Source of the DNA: Caldalkalibacillus salinus | GTDB taxonomy: Bacteria; Bacillota; Bacilli; Caldalkalibacillales; JCM-10596 | Length of the DNA stretch: 64,000 nt | Direction of reading: 5' to 3' | Assembly: GCF_016745835.1 (NCBI RefSeq) | Contig: NZ_JAERVL010000015.1 | Span: 62,001 to 126,000 of the forward strand | Shown here: piece by piece, positions 17,996 through 29,115 of the stretch | How the letters are laid out: every line of letters starts with the position of its first letter | Numbering within the stretch: the stretch's first letter is position 1 | Position numbers and translations under genes: made by a program | Notes under the pieces: generated by a model | The model's input: the letters and a program-made list of their open reading frames with translations, nothing else | What the model was told of the DNA's origin: nothing | Databases searched by the model: none

Positions 17996-19057
17996 TTACA
18001 CCTCTTGATGCTTGAATATGAGCTTGGTTAATTCTTCTTCATCTCCAGAAATAGGCTCTAACTCCTGATTGATACTGTCCATAGCTGTGGTAGGATCTTT
18101 TAGCCCGTTTCCGGTTAATACAGAAACGATGGTCGCGCCCTCAGGTACCTGTCCTTTATTCGCCTTTTTCAACAACCCTGCAACTGAAGAAGCTGAAGCT
18201 GGTTCACAAAAGATACCTTCTTCAGCTGAAAGGAGTTCGTAAGCCTCCCTGATTTGTTCGTCAGTCACATCATCAATGTCACCTTGCGATTCCTCCCGTG
18301 CCTGAACGGCTAGATCCCAACTTGCAGGGTTTCCAATACGGATCGCAGTAGCAAAGGTATCTGGATTTTCAATCACTTTATTTTTGACGATCGCAGCGGC
18401 TCCCTCCGCTTCGAATCCCCACATATGTGGTGTCTTTGATATCATTTGAACTTGGTGTGCTTCTTTAAAGCCTTTCCAGTAAGCTGATATGTTTCCGGCA
18501 TTCCCCACAGGAAGAGCAACGATATCCACATCTCTCCCTAACTGCTCTCTTATTTCAAAGGCGGCCGTCTTTTGTCCCTCCAATCGGTAAGGGTTAACGG
18601 AATTAACCAATGAGATAGGATGCTTTTCACTTAACTGCCGAACGACCTGTAAAGCCTGGTCAAAGTTCCCTTTAATAGGGATAATGTCGGCACCGTATAC
18701 CATCGCTTGGGCTAATTTTCCCAATGCCACATAGCCATGAGGAATGACAACGAAACAGGATAATCCTGCTTTAGAGGCATAAGCGGCTGCAGAGGCTGAC
18801 GTGTTCCCCGTGGAAGCACAAATAACAGCACTTGCGCCCTCCTCCTTGGCTTTAGCTACGGCCATCACCATGCCTCGATCTTTAAAAGAGCCTGTCGGAT
18901 TCAAGCCTTCTAGTTTGAGATAAACGTGTGCTTGGATTCTGTCAGATAGCTTCTCGGCATAAACGAGCGGTGTGGCGCCTTCCCCTAATGTGAGGCGGGG
19001 GGTCTGATCCGTCACAGGAAGTAGGGAAGCGTATTTGTGTAGTAAACCTTGACTCAT
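17996..19057 (-). CDS. thrC: Threonine synthase
   Basis: A 353-residue PLP enzyme converting O-phosphohomoserine to threonine. The PLP lysine lies in [12 protein letters not shown] and the phosphate loop is [14 protein letters not shown]. The ATG at 19057 overlaps the hom stop (ATGA) and has GGAGGG 8 bases upstream, which argues for translational coupling. Length is that of the short, Gram-positive type. Confidence 0.96.
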   Translation of the reverse strand: MSQGLLHKYASLLPVTDQTPRLTLGEGATPLVYAEKLSDRIQAHVYLKLEGLNPTGSFKDRGMVMAVAKAKEEGASAVICASTGNTSASAAAYASKAGLSCFVVIPHGYVALGKLAQAMVYGADIIPIKGNFDQALQVVRQLSEKHPISLVNSVNPYRLEGQKTAAFEIREQLGRDVDIVALPVGNAGNISAYWKGFKEAHQVQMISKTPHMWGFEAEGAAAIVKNKVIENPDTFATAIRIGNPASWDLAVQAREESQGDIDDVTDEQIREAYELLSAEEGIFCEPASASSVAGLLKKANKGQVPEGATIVSVLTGNGLKDPTTAMDSINQELEPISGDEEELTKLIFKHQEV

Positions 19058-20397
19058 GCTTGTTTCCCTCCTTCCACTGCGTAACAACTAGCGATATTTT
19101 CAATTTCTGTGGACGTTTCAACGTCTTCCATCCATGCTTCGATTGAAGCGAGAGAGACTTTATGAGTAATCATCACCACTTCTGCTCTTTCATTCCCAAG
19201 TGGTTTCTGGTATATCTGTGAGATACTCATATCAAAATTGGCGAAAGTCTGGGTAATATAAGCCAGCACTCCAGGTTGATCTTTGACCACTAAACGTATA
19301 AAGTATGGCCGATATACGCGGCTATTAGGTTTTAATTTCTTTTCCTTATAAGGGGCAACCATACCGCGTCCGTTCACCCCAAGTCTCAGATTCTTGACCA
19401 CCGTGATAAGATCCGAAACCACAGCCGTCGCTGTAGGTAATTCACCTGCACCAGGTCCATAGAACATCGTTTCTCCAACTGCCTCTCCATGCACATACAC
19501 CGCGTTAAATACACCATTCACCGATGCCAATGGATGGGTGTGATGGACGAGTGTCGGTTGTACAGATAATTCAATCTCATCGCCATCTCTTTCAGCCATC
19601 CCGAGTAACTTCATTTCATAACCGAAAGACTGACTATAATCAATATCCTCTTTAGTGACACTGGAGATGCCTTTGACTTTGACTTCACTTAGTGAGACAT
19701 CCGTATGAAAACCCAAGGTCCCTAGTATGGCAATTTTACGGGCAGCATCTAGTCCTTCCACGTCAGCGGTAGGATCTGCTTCCGCATAACCAAGTTCCTG
19801 TGCTTGGGTTAAACAAGTCTTATAATCTAGCCCTTCCTGAGACATTCGTGTCAGCATATAGTTTGTGGTACCATTCAGTATCCCCATCATTTTCGTAATG
19901 CGATCTGATGATAAACCTTCAACAAGCGCTCTCAAAATCGGTATACCACCAGCCACACTCGCTTCATAGAACAAATCACAATCGTTGTCACTCGCTAGCG
20001 TGAGTAACTCGGCACCATGTAAAGCAACGAGATCCTTGTTCGCCGTTACCACGTGTTTACCTTGCTCTAAGGCTTGTGCAATAAGCTGGCGCGCTTCCTC
20101 AACGCCTCCCATCACTTCAACGACGATATCGATATCTTCATTCATAACGATATCTTCTGAATTCGTTGTTAAAGCGGCTGCATCAATATCGATTGCACGT
20201 TGTTTATCTATGGATTGAACCAATGCTTTTTCAACTTTTATCGTACAGTTAGTTTGATGATACAAATCCTCCTGATGTTGTTGGATGATTCGGTAAACCC
20301 CTGTCCCCACCGTACCTAGTCCCAATAAACCAATGTTGATTGTATGGTTCTCACTCGCGTCATTTACTGATGGCTTTAAATTTTTCAGCGCTCTCAT
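19054..20397 (-). CDS. hom: Homoserine dehydrogenase
   Basis: A 447-residue NAD(P)-dependent enzyme that reduces aspartate semialdehyde to homoserine. The Rossmann motif is [17 protein letters not shown], the catalytic region includes [16 protein letters not shown] and [11 protein letters not shown], and a C-terminal ACT domain ([19 protein letters not shown]) suggests feedback control by threonine. Start at 20397 uses AAGGAGGA 6-7 bases upstream; the longer frame starts inside the spacer. Confidence 0.96.
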   Translation of the reverse strand: MRALKNLKPSVNDASENHTINIGLLGLGTVGTGVYRIIQQHQEDLYHQTNCTIKVEKALVQSIDKQRAIDIDAAALTTNSEDIVMNEDIDIVVEVMGGVEEARQLIAQALEQGKHVVTANKDLVALHGAELLTLASDNDCDLFYEASVAGGIPILRALVEGLSSDRITKMMGILNGTTNYMLTRMSQEGLDYKTCLTQAQELGYAEADPTADVEGLDAARKIAILGTLGFHTDVSLSEVKVKGISSVTKEDIDYSQSFGYEMKLLGMAERDGDEIELSVQPTLVHHTHPLASVNGVFNAVYVHGEAVGETMFYGPGAGELPTATAVVSDLITVVKNLRLGVNGRGMVAPYKEKKLKPNSRVYRPYFIRLVVKDQPGVLAYITQTFANFDMSISQIYQKPLGNERAEVVMITHKVSLASIEAWMEDVETSTEIENIASCYAVEGGKQA

Positions 20398-20538
20398 CTT
20401 GTTCCTCCTTCTCCATAGACCACTATTGGTGGTTTTATCTATATTTTTGTTAACGGTCACTCTTCTTGGGTGTTGTCATCGCTAGTCACATGATCCTTCT
20501 TGCCTTCTTATGAGTGAATGATCCTCATCTAGGGGGCA

Positions 20539-20991
20539 TCATGACTGCCCCTGTCCTACAATCACCACTTTTTGAATCCCTTCAATCTGTTTGAGCTCTT
20601 CTGTCAACTGTGTGGCTGATAAATTCATATGTGCCGTCTCAACGCTTAGGACAACGTTAGCCAGACCTTGTAAAGGAATGGTCTGGTTAATCGTGAGGAC
20701 ATTCCCTCTGCTCTGCGCGATATAGCTCAGCAGATTAGAGAGCACCCCTGTACGATGATCAAGATTTAACGATATGGTGATAATTTTTTGTTTCATCATC
20801 GCATTGAAGGGGTGAACGGCATCTTTGTACTTATAGTACGCGCTTCGACTTAACCCCACACGCTCTACAGCCTGCTGTATCGTTGCAACTTCTCCTCTCT
20901 CTAAGGTTTTCTTCGCTTCAATCGTTTTTTGAATGGATTCTGGTAATATATCTGAGCGTATAAGGTAGTAAGTTTCCTTGTTATGCTCCAT
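20539..20991 (-). CDS. pheB: ACT-domain regulatory protein PheB
   Basis: A 150-residue protein with an N-terminal HTH-like segment (VATIQQAVERVGLSRSAYYKYK) and a C-terminal ACT domain (KIITISLNLDHRTGVLSNLLSY). It is the YszB/PheB family next to pheA and obg in B. subtilis. Its molecular role is unclear; amino-acid sensing is likely. The TGA overlaps a GGGGCA/TGCCCC hairpin without a T tail. It is the first gene of the leftward pheB-hom-thrC-thrB run. Confidence 0.9.
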   Translation of the reverse strand: MEHNKETYYLIRSDILPESIQKTIEAKKTLERGEVATIQQAVERVGLSRSAYYKYKDAVHPFNAMMKQKIITISLNLDHRTGVLSNLLSYIAQSRGNVLTINQTIPLQGLANVVLSVETAHMNLSATQLTEELKQIEGIQKVVIVGQGQS

Positions 20992-21036
20992 ATTTTTGTC
21001 CTCCCTGAAAATACATGCGTTTATTTATAATGGACA

Positions 21037-21065
21037 ATTATAGCAAGCTTTGTGTTAAAATACAA
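21037..21065 (-). promoter_or_regulatory. Candidate sigma-A promoter for pheB-hom-thrCB
   Basis: Leftward TTGTAT (21065-21060), 17 bases, TATAAT (21042-21037), ending about 45 bases before the pheB start and directly downstream of the obgE terminator. The -10 is perfect and the -35 has four of six matches. Confidence 0.6.
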
Positions 21066-21095
21066 TCATTTTTTTATTTTTCTGACCACTCCATT

Positions 21096-21125
21096 AAAAA
21101 AAACACTAGAGTCTCAACTCCAGTG
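21096..21125 (-). terminator. Terminator after obgE
   Basis: ACTCCAGTG and CACTAGAGT form a 9-bp stem with one G-T pair (21104-21112 with 21117-21125), followed on the leftward strand by eight T. Confidence 0.85.
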
Positions 21126-21225
21126 CTTCTTTCAGTCTGTTCCATGACGGTTATATTCGTTTATTTTTTCTCGGTATCATGTGTTGAGCACTTCTGAAGA
21201 ACTCATTGTCCCTAAAGTTAAATTG

Positions 21226-23107
<1,882 letters not shown>

Positions 23108-23319
23108 CGTTCTCTCCCCCACACTCTTGGCCAGCTTCACTATCATTATGAACATCATATCATTTATCGTGGGTTAAAATCATTATAAACCGTTAAGTCA
23201 TCGGATAATATTTAGTACTAGTCAAAATGTTGAAGTAAAGAGCAAGCTCCGTTCTCCCATGATGCTTACATCGTTTGATGCATGTTGCATATGTCATTGC
23301 TTTTTCATATTTTTATACA

Positions 23320-23356
23320 TAAAAATAACCTCTTCTGAACAATGTTCAAAAGAGGT
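23320..23356 (-). terminator. Terminator after rpmA
   Basis: ACCTCTTTTGAAC and GTTCAGAAGAGGT (23356-23344 with 23340-23328) form a 13-bp stem with one mismatch. Leftward transcripts then reach a T-rich stretch. The rplU-prp-rpmA operon thus ends before spo0B. Confidence 0.82.
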
Positions 23357-23373
23357 CTTTAAAGGTTGCTTAC

Positions 23374-23652
23374 TTACGCAGGGTAAACACTTACTTTTTT
23401 ACGGTCACGCCCAAGGCGTTCGAAGCGAACAACACCTTCTGCTTTAGCAAATAGAGTGTCGTCACCACCGATACCTACGTTCGTACCAGGGTAAATTTTA
23501 GTACCGCGTTGACGTACTAGAATGTTACCTGCTTTTACTGCCTGACCATCTCCTCGCTTAGCACCTAGGCGTTTAGAGATTGAATCACGGCCGTTCTTTG
23601 TACTACCTACACCTTTTTTCTGTGCGAATAGTTGTAGATTCATTTTAAGCAT
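23374..23652 (-). CDS. rpmA: 50S ribosomal protein L27
   Basis: A 92-residue L27 with the Firmicutes N-terminal extension [10 protein letters not shown] followed by [14 protein letters not shown]. In Firmicutes this extension is removed by the Prp protease after the alanine, exposing the mature N-terminus that reaches the peptidyl-transferase centre. The prp gene is next door. ATG at 23652 has GGGAGG 8 bases upstream; an in-frame GTG three codons earlier is part of the ribosome site. Confidence 0.96.
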   Translation of the reverse strand: MLKMNLQLFAQKKGVGSTKNGRDSISKRLGAKRGDGQAVKAGNILVRQRGTKIYPGTNVGIGGDDTLFAKAEGVVRFERLGRDRKKVSVYPA

Positions 23653-23657
23653 GTCGT

Positions 23658-23999
23658 TCACCTCCCATCAATTAACTGTATATAGGGTTTGTATTCTTCA
23701 TTCATCATAATCGACTCAAACGAAACGATCATTGCTTCTAGTAAGAGTTGCATTTTCTCTTGTGTGTCCTTCTGATCTATACTTGGAAGCACGCAGTGGA
23801 GAAAGCCATCTTTTACTTCCGTATAACGATCAAGTGGGATGGCTAGGAGCTTTTCAACAGCGTTGACGGTCCCAATCGAGATCGCAGATACAGCGGAACA
23901 TATAATATCTTCTCCGGGATTCGCATATAGAGAATGTCCTGTAATCTTGAATGCTGTAATCTCACTTTGAGTGTTTCGCTTGATCCTAATTGTAATCAA
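23658..23999 (-). CDS. prp: Ribosomal-processing cysteine protease Prp (YsxB)
   Basis: A 113-residue protease that cleaves the L27 N-terminal extension. The catalytic histidine is in [13 protein letters not shown] and the cysteine in [17 protein letters not shown]. It lies between rplU and rpmA, the conserved arrangement. Its stop is 5 bases before the rpmA ATG. Confidence 0.93.
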   Translation of the reverse strand: MITIRIKRNTQSEITAFKITGHSLYANPGEDIICSAVSAISIGTVNAVEKLLAIPLDRYTEVKDGFLHCVLPSIDQKDTQEKMQLLLEAMIVSFESIMMNEEYKPYIQLIDGR

Positions 24000-24013
24000 T
24001 TTTCATACCTCAA

Positions 24014-24325
24014 TTAAGCTTTGATATCATCAACCACAACTTTAGTGTATGGCTGACGGTGACCTTGTTTACGACGGTAATTTTTCTTCGCTTTGTACTT
24101 ATAAACGAGGATTTTTTTACCTTTGCCGTGACGGTCTACTTTCGCAGAGACAGATGCTCCGTCAATAGTCGGTGTTCCGACTTGAACATTACCGTCCTTG
24201 TTCACTAAAACGACGTGATCAAACGTGACAGTGTCACCCTCATCTGCGTGAAGCTTTTCGATATAAAGCTCAGATCCTTTTTCAACTTTATATTGCTTTC
24301 CACCAGTTTCAATAATAGCGTACAT
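24014..24325 (-). CDS. rplU: 50S ribosomal protein L21
   Basis: A 103-residue ribosomal protein starting [17 protein letters not shown] with the C-terminal [19 protein letters not shown] signature. It is the first gene of rplU-prp-rpmA and is preceded by a structured leader at 24342-24455. ATG follows GGGAGGTG. Confidence 0.98.
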   Translation of the reverse strand: MYAIIETGGKQYKVEKGSELYIEKLHADEGDTVTFDHVVLVNKDGNVQVGTPTIDGASVSAKVDRHGKGKKILVYKYKAKKNYRRKQGHRQPYTKVVVDDIKA

Positions 24326-24341
24326 CTCTTGGCACCTCCCT

Positions 24342-24455
24342 CATATACTCAGACTCGCCAATGCTAGGTGGGTTACTCACATCATTGATATAACCACTTT
24401 CGGTACCTAGGATGTGCGGTTACAGTATGCCTGGAGACCCAAGCACACAAAAACT
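24342..24455 (-). ncRNA. L21 leader RNA (autoregulatory leader of rplU)
   Basis: The 160-base gap upstream of rplU holds a conserved-looking leader with short complementary segments (for example GGUGGGUUACUCAC and the CCUAGGUACCGAAAGUGG region). Firmicutes have a known L21 leader motif at this position, believed to bind a ribosomal protein. I identify it by position and partial recall of the consensus; a covariance search would decide. A -35-like TTGACA (24497-24492) overlaps the rng stop upstream. Confidence 0.6.
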
Positions 24456-24493
24456 AACACAAATGTAAGCTTACCATATAGCGTATCTAGGTG

Positions 24494-25990
24494 TCAACCA
24501 ACCAGCGCTTGTAGCTTTTTACTCACTTCGGCCTCTCGTCCATATAATAGAATGGATACATTGTCACGATGTTGTGTTGGTGACCTGTAAAAGTATAACT
24601 TATAACCGACCTCTTTTTCAAGGTGTTTGACCGTTTCCTTGTACTCCCCATTTAAGGCTTTTTCCAGCTGTGGATGTACTTGAAGTAACATCGCTTCTGT
24701 GTCCAAATGCCGGTAATCCCAAATGAGCTCTTTGACTTGAGATACGATTGTCGCAGTGGAAAAGGCTTTTCCCGTACCCTCACATTGAGGACAATCCGTC
24801 ATTAACGTTTCCCGTAGGCTTTGCCTCATCTTTTTTCTTGTAAGCTCAACGAGTCCTAACGAGGTAAATCCTACAACAGTCGTTTTCGTCCGATCTTGCT
24901 TCACAGCCTGCCCTAACGCTCGTAAGACTTGTGAGCGCCCTTCTTCATCTGACATATCGATGAAATCAATGATGATGATCCCACCGATATCCCTGAGTCG
25001 CAATTGCCTCGCAATCTCCCGTGTGGCTTCAAGATTCGTTTGGCGAATAGTCTGTTCGAGGTTCTGTTTCCCCGTAAACTTACCTGTATTCACATCGATT
25101 GATGTGAGTGCTTCCGTGTGGTCAATGATCAGGTAAGCGCCATTTTTTAACCATACCTTTCTCCGTAATGCTTTATCTAACTCTGATCGTAATCCAAAGA
25201 AATCAAGCATGTTTTCTTTTTCAGTATAAAGTTGGATTTTGCTTTCAAGTTCGGGATAATGCTGTACTTTCTTCTGAAGGGTTTGGATTGCGCTTCGGTC
25301 GTTCACAACGCAAGCGTGAACGTCTACAGTCAACAAGTCTCTTACGATTCTGGAAAGGACGTCCCTCTCCTCATAAATCAGTTGTTTGGGCTGAGCACCG
25401 TGAGCCTCTTTCTGTAAGGCATGCCACTGATCTCGTAAATTATCGATATCTTGTTTCAGTTCCGCTTCAGACACTTCAGCACACGCCGTACGTAAGATCA
25501 GTCCCTCACGATCTTGTATAAAAGACTCTCCTAACTGTTTCAATCGTTCTCGTTCTTCCTCAGAAGTAATCTTACGTGACACTCCGACGTAACGACCAAA
25601 AGGCATGTAAACGAGGTAACGCCCTGGGAAGTTCAGGTTTGTTGTGACTTTAGGCCCTTTCGTCCCCGTTGCTTCCTTTTGTATTTGGACTAAAACCTCC
25701 TCACCCTGTGTCACCAGTTGCTGGATGGGAGGGAGTCTCTCTTCCGTAAAACGATTAATGTCGTTGATAGGATAAGCTTCGTTCACATGGAGAAACGCGT
25801 TTTTCTCTGTCCCTATATCGACAAAACATGCTTCCATACCGGGTAAAACATTTTCAACTTTTCCTTTATATATGTGGCCAACTTGCTCTTTTATCTCTGT
25901 TCGTTCAACCCAATACTCGATGGGTTTATCGTGCTCAGTTAGAATCACTTTCGTTTCGTCTAATAGACGCTGTATGTACAGTTTCTTCAC
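24494..25990 (-). CDS. rng: Ribonuclease E/G family protein
   Basis: A 498-residue endoribonuclease. The N-terminal S1 domain (residues of about 35-120, with GHIYKGKVENVLPGMEACFVD), the catalytic aspartates (LTSIDVNTG and IIIIDFIDMSDEEGR) and the zinc-link CxxC (DCPQCEGTGK) are all visible. Length fits RNase G rather than E, with no long C-terminal scaffold. B. subtilis lacks this family and uses RNase Y and RNase J, so its presence is a lineage marker. It sits between rplU and spoIVFB and probably shares their transcription. Confidence 0.95.
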   Translation of the reverse strand: MKKLYIQRLLDETKVILTEHDKPIEYWVERTEIKEQVGHIYKGKVENVLPGMEACFVDIGTEKNAFLHVNEAYPINDINRFTEERLPPIQQLVTQGEEVLVQIQKEATGTKGPKVTTNLNFPGRYLVYMPFGRYVGVSRKITSEEERERLKQLGESFIQDREGLILRTACAEVSEAELKQDIDNLRDQWHALQKEAHGAQPKQLIYEERDVLSRIVRDLLTVDVHACVVNDRSAIQTLQKKVQHYPELESKIQLYTEKENMLDFFGLRSELDKALRRKVWLKNGAYLIIDHTEALTSIDVNTGKFTGKQNLEQTIRQTNLEATREIARQLRLRDIGGIIIIDFIDMSDEEGRSQVLRALGQAVKQDRTKTTVVGFTSLGLVELTRKKMRQSLRETLMTDCPQCEGTGKAFSTATIVSQVKELIWDYRHLDTEAMLLQVHPQLEKALNGEYKETVKHLEKEVGYKLYFYRSPTQHRDNVSILLYGREAEVSKKLQALVG

Positions 25991-26038
25991 TTACTTCGCA
26001 CCTCATTTTTACATTAAGTCCTGCCGCTCCTTCCTATT

Positions 26039-26884
26039 TTACCTCAAAAGTCGTTGCACTGTACAATGACTACGTTGTTTTTCAAAGTAGTAAGACAACA
26101 TCTCCTCTTCACTAAACAAATAAACGAATTGATTAGCCTGCATGACGAAAAAGTAATGGCTCTTATGTCTAAACATTTTCTCCAATGCAGTATGCAAGGT
26201 GTCATAGGGAGACACATGGACGCTAGTGGTATCTAAGGGGAAGTCATCTTTTTTACCATAGTGACGGTGCATCAGAAAACGAAGAAACTGAAATGAAGAC
26301 TGTTTAAATTCAATATAAATAGAAAAAACAAGAAAGACAGAAATCATCCATAAATACAACGCTTGTGGCATAACAAAAAGCACAACTAGGATATATAAAC
26401 TGACGCCAAACAAACTGATCCAGAGGGTCCATTTGACGGCTCGATAATACGGGAGTAGCAGGCATAATAGTAGCTGTAGGCAACGCCCACCATCCAATGG
26501 CCAGATCGGTAAAAGGTTAAATAATAAAATGACGGCGTTAACATTGAGAAAAGCGTATGCGAAGGGCTCTTCCCAAACACCGACCTGCAGTAAACCATAG
26601 CCTGCTCCGAGCATGATCACATTGGTAAGAGGACCGGCTAGGGTGACCATCCACTCTTCCTTCATCGGAGCCGTCCCATACTCATCAATTTCAGCCACAC
26701 CGCCAATTGGTAATAACTGTATTTTCCTTACTCTCCATCCAAGGAAATGGGCTGTTAATGCATGTCCTAATTCATGGATAAGAACGACAGTAAATAATAG
26801 CAACACTTCGTATATAAAGTCGTAGACAAGTGCGATGAATACGATTAAGAAAAACAGTGGATGTACAGCAAGGCGGTTAGTCAA
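26039..26884 (-). CDS. spoIVFB: Site-2 intramembrane protease SpoIVFB
   Basis: A 281-residue membrane zinc metalloprotease that cleaves pro-sigma-K in the mother cell. The zinc motif HELGH lies in VVLIHELGHALTAHF and the third ligand in LLPIWPLDGGR; the C-terminal CBS-like part (VHVSPYDTLHTALEKMF) follows the family pattern. The start is TTG at 26884, overlapping the spoIVFA stop, with a weak ribosome site, so coupling is likely. The partner SpoIVFA inhibits it until forespore signalling. Confidence 0.92.
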   Translation of the reverse strand: MTNRLAVHPLFFLIVFIALVYDFIYEVLLLFTVVLIHELGHALTAHFLGWRVRKIQLLPIGGVAEIDEYGTAPMKEEWMVTLAGPLTNVIMLGAGYGLLQVGVWEEPFAYAFLNVNAVILLFNLLPIWPLDGGRCLQLLLCLLLPYYRAVKWTLWISLFGVSLYILVVLFVMPQALYLWMISVFLVFSIYIEFKQSSFQFLRFLMHRHYGKKDDFPLDTTSVHVSPYDTLHTALEKMFRHKSHYFFVMQANQFVYLFSEEEMLSYYFEKQRSHCTVQRLLR

Positions 26885-27656
26885 AGGGAATCACGTCCAA
26901 AGGATCAATAAATTTAGAGTCTTTTTTTAAAGCAAAGTAAAAGGTCCCGTCCTGTGACTCTTCATCAACCCGTGTGTAACCGACGACATCCCCTTGCTGC
27001 ACCCAATCGTGTAGGGCAATGTTGGCATCTTTGATCTGGGCATACCAAGATTCTTCGCCGTCACCATGTTCAATAATGATGGTAAACCCAAGACCTTCCT
27101 TTTCACCTACAAAGGTCACCCACCCTTCTTTTATCGCTTCAACGGGTAATGAATCTGTCGTTCCAACCATAATGCCTTGCTGCGTTTGTCCAAAATTGGA
27201 CACGACCTTCCCCGCGCTCACCGGAACACCATAATCTGATGGCGGAGGCTCTGTTTCTGGACGTTGTACGATTTGGGGTAAAAACGTCACCTCACTTCCT
27301 GTATAAGATTCCATCCACGCAGTGACACCTTGAACATTAAAATCTCTTTGAAGCACTTCAGTCATATAACCTTGGACTTCCAATAGCTCAGGTCTGTCCG
27401 ATTCCAAAACAAAGTACCCCGCACCCACAATTAACAAGGAGATAAATATTTTAAATAATAGTGGCAATACCCCCTTGTGATCCATTCTTTCTTCTGGTTC
27501 GTTATAGTCAAAGTAAGTATGATAAGCATCCTGTTGAGTGCTCATGGTCTTTTGAAACGGGGTGCTGGTTTCATGTAAACGTTGTTTCTTCCGAAGAAGT
27601 CGTAGACGCTCGGCTCTTCTCTTTTTGATTCCTTCTTTATAATTTTCGAATTCCAT
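26877..27656 (-). CDS. spoIVFA: SpoIVFA, regulator of SpoIVFB
   Basis: A 259-residue protein with a basic N-terminal cytosolic region (KRRAERLRLLRKK), one membrane segment (about residues 80-100) and a C-terminal degenerate M23/LytM domain. It anchors and inhibits SpoIVFB with BofA, and SpoIVB cleaves it to release the checkpoint. The start at 27656 (MEFENYKEG) follows GAGGGGTG; earlier starts give a weak N-terminus. Unlike B. subtilis it is not adjacent to minD, because the hexuronate island intervenes. Confidence 0.88.
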   Translation of the reverse strand: MEFENYKEGIKKRRAERLRLLRKKQRLHETSTPFQKTMSTQQDAYHTYFDYNEPEERMDHKGVLPLLFKIFISLLIVGAGYFVLESDRPELLEVQGYMTEVLQRDFNVQGVTAWMESYTGSEVTFLPQIVQRPETEPPPSDYGVPVSAGKVVSNFGQTQQGIMVGTTDSLPVEAIKEGWVTFVGEKEGLGFTIIIEHGDGEESWYAQIKDANIALHDWVQQGDVVGYTRVDEESQDGTFYFALKKDSKFIDPLDVIPFD

Positions 27657-27727
27657 ATCTTCACCCCTCAACCAATGATCTACTTGGTACATAATATGCT
27701 TGTCTGTAGAAAACATGACTGCCAACA

Positions 27728-27752
27728 TGAAAAAAACCCTACCAGTTGAGGC
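27728..27752 (-). terminator. Terminator after the 27.8-28.1 kb gene
   Basis: CTGCC-TCAACT-GGTAG forms a 5-bp stem on the leftward strand followed by GGTTTTTTT. A direct repeat of the TTAGGTTAAG type lies alongside. The stem is short but the T tract is strong. Confidence 0.6.
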
Positions 27753-27814
27753 AGAGTTTAGGTTAAGTTTAGGTTGAGAATATTTACCATTTTCTGTCTG
27801 TTATCATGTTGTCA

Positions 27815-28093
27815 TTATTCTAAGTGACCTTTTGGGTGCTCTCTTATGGGATCAGCAAATTCATCATGACGCTCGGATGCTTCGTGTAACTGTTCATTTT
27901 CGTAGGAGAAGCGGGGGTTAACTTCTTCACCTGTATCCCATCCAGACGTTTTCCCTAACATTGTATTGGTAGCAGAGCCATAAGGTCCCTCAGGAAACTC
28001 TTCTAAAGTTCTGGAATGCACGTAGTTATACTCTGTAGACAATGGTGTGTACTTGTTACGCTCTCCTTTGTTTTCTAAAGATTTTTTGCCCAT
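27815..28093 (-). CDS. Small hydrophilic protein, putative forespore gene
   Basis: A 92-residue protein rich in E, N, S and H, starting MGKKSLENKGERNKYTPLST, with no membrane segment, signal or recognised domain (I considered DUF3905-type proteins but cannot confirm). It has a clear SD, GGGAGG, 7 bases before the ATG. Its leader holds a near-consensus sigma-F promoter inside a hairpin that hides the SD. From that promoter I infer expression in the forespore, so it may be a minor spore or coat-associated protein. It sits between uxuB and spoIVFA and has its own terminator. Confidence 0.72.
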   Translation of the reverse strand: MGKKSLENKGERNKYTPLSTEYNYVHSRTLEEFPEGPYGSATNTMLGKTSGWDTGEEVNPRFSYENEQLHEASERHDEFADPIREHPKGHLE

Positions 28094-28096
28094 ATA

Positions 28097-28142
28097 AAAC
28101 CCTCCCTTTCGTTTAATTTTCCGCTAAGGAGGGTTTCTATAC
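28097..28142 (-). promoter_or_regulatory. Leader hairpin with embedded sigma-F-type promoter
   Basis: AAACCCTCC (28136-28128) is an exact 9-base complement of GGAGGGTTT (28105-28097), which contains the SD of the next gene, and a short T tail follows, so it also looks like the uxuB terminator. Inside it are a -35-like GTATA (28142-28138), 15 bases, and GGAAAATTA (28122-28114), a perfect match to the -10 pattern GGHAANHTR. A start near 28107 lies after the 5' arm, so such transcripts would have a free SD, while readthrough from uxuB would not. The promoter is inferred. Confidence 0.7.
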
Positions 28143-28151
28143 GACATACGC

Positions 28152-29000
28152 CTACACGCCTGAGTAGGCCATAAAACCGCCATCTACGGGTATGGTCACA
28201 CCAGTTACGAATCTAGACATCTCCTCGTCACATAACCACATGAGCGTACCTAACAAATCTTCCGGTTCTCCAAATCTGCGCATCGGCGTATGAGAGATAA
28301 TTTTATGAGAGCGATCCGTTAAAGACCCATCTTCATTCAACAAAAGTTTCCGATTTTGGTCCGTTAAGAAAAATCCTGGCGCGATGGCGTTGACCCTTAT
28401 ACCAGACTGTGCCATATGAACAGCCAGCCACTGGGTAAAATTATCAATGGCCGCTTTGGCCGCACTGTATGCTGGTACCTTTGTCATAGGGGAGGGGGCA
28501 CTCATCGACGACATATTGATGACAACTGCTTCATCTTTTTCAACCATTTTTTTTAAGAAGACCTGTGTTGGGATCACTGTTCCCAGTATATTCAGGTTAA
28601 AGACGTGTTGGAATCCTTCTTCCTTCATATCGAAAAAAGTGGAAATACCGTCTCTATCAAGGTCTTCTGTTTGAAAGGTTTCGTTGGTGGTGGTGCCGTC
28701 GGGATGGTTTCCCCCAGCGCCATTAATCAGAATATCACAAACACCGAATGCTTCTGTGATTTTCTGTTCTGCTTCAATCACGCTTTCCACCTTTAACACA
28801 TCACAAGCAATAGCTAAGGCCTCTCCACCTGCGTCTTTAATGTCTGCCTCCACTTGCTTTCCTTTTTCTGCGGTGCGGTTGAGAATGGCCACCTTAACGC
28901 CTTGTCGCCCTAACTCTCTAGCCATTGCGCTACACAATACACCACTTCCTCCCGTCACAACTGCCACTTTCCCTTTTAAGTTCTCATTCAAAGATAGCAC
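28152..29000 (-). CDS. uxuB: D-mannonate oxidoreductase (SDR family, UxuB)
   Basis: A 282-residue short-chain dehydrogenase, the Bacillus type of fructuronate reductase. The nucleotide-binding [16 protein letters not shown], the catalytic Ser in [14 protein letters not shown], and the catalytic YSAAK motif are visible. It would reduce D-fructuronate to D-mannonate for UxuA, the next gene upstream. The start GTG at 29000 is set by AAAGGGAGG 9 bases upstream; an earlier in-frame ATG lacks a ribosome site. It is the last metabolic gene of the island. Confidence 0.88.
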   Translation of the reverse strand: MLSLNENLKGKVAVVTGGSGVLCSAMARELGRQGVKVAILNRTAEKGKQVEADIKDAGGEALAIACDVLKVESVIEAEQKITEAFGVCDILINGAGGNHPDGTTTNETFQTEDLDRDGISTFFDMKEEGFQHVFNLNILGTVIPTQVFLKKMVEKDEAVVINMSSMSAPSPMTKVPAYSAAKAAIDNFTQWLAVHMAQSGIRVNAIAPGFFLTDQNRKLLLNEDGSLTDRSHKIISHTPMRRFGEPEDLLGTLMWLCDEEMSRFVTGVTIPVDGGFMAYSGV

Positions 29001-29115
29001 GTTATTAAGCCTCCCTTTTTGACTGTTCATCAAATGCTCATAGCAAGATGAACGTTTGGTTAAAACGATGCATTTTTTTAATTCAAGCTCGGTTTGACAT
29101 GATGAATAGCTCCAC

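Noticed and set aside
20398-20538. T-box or attenuator for hom
   Set aside because: No TGGNACCGCG sequence is present; only a short hairpin over the pheB stop without a T run.
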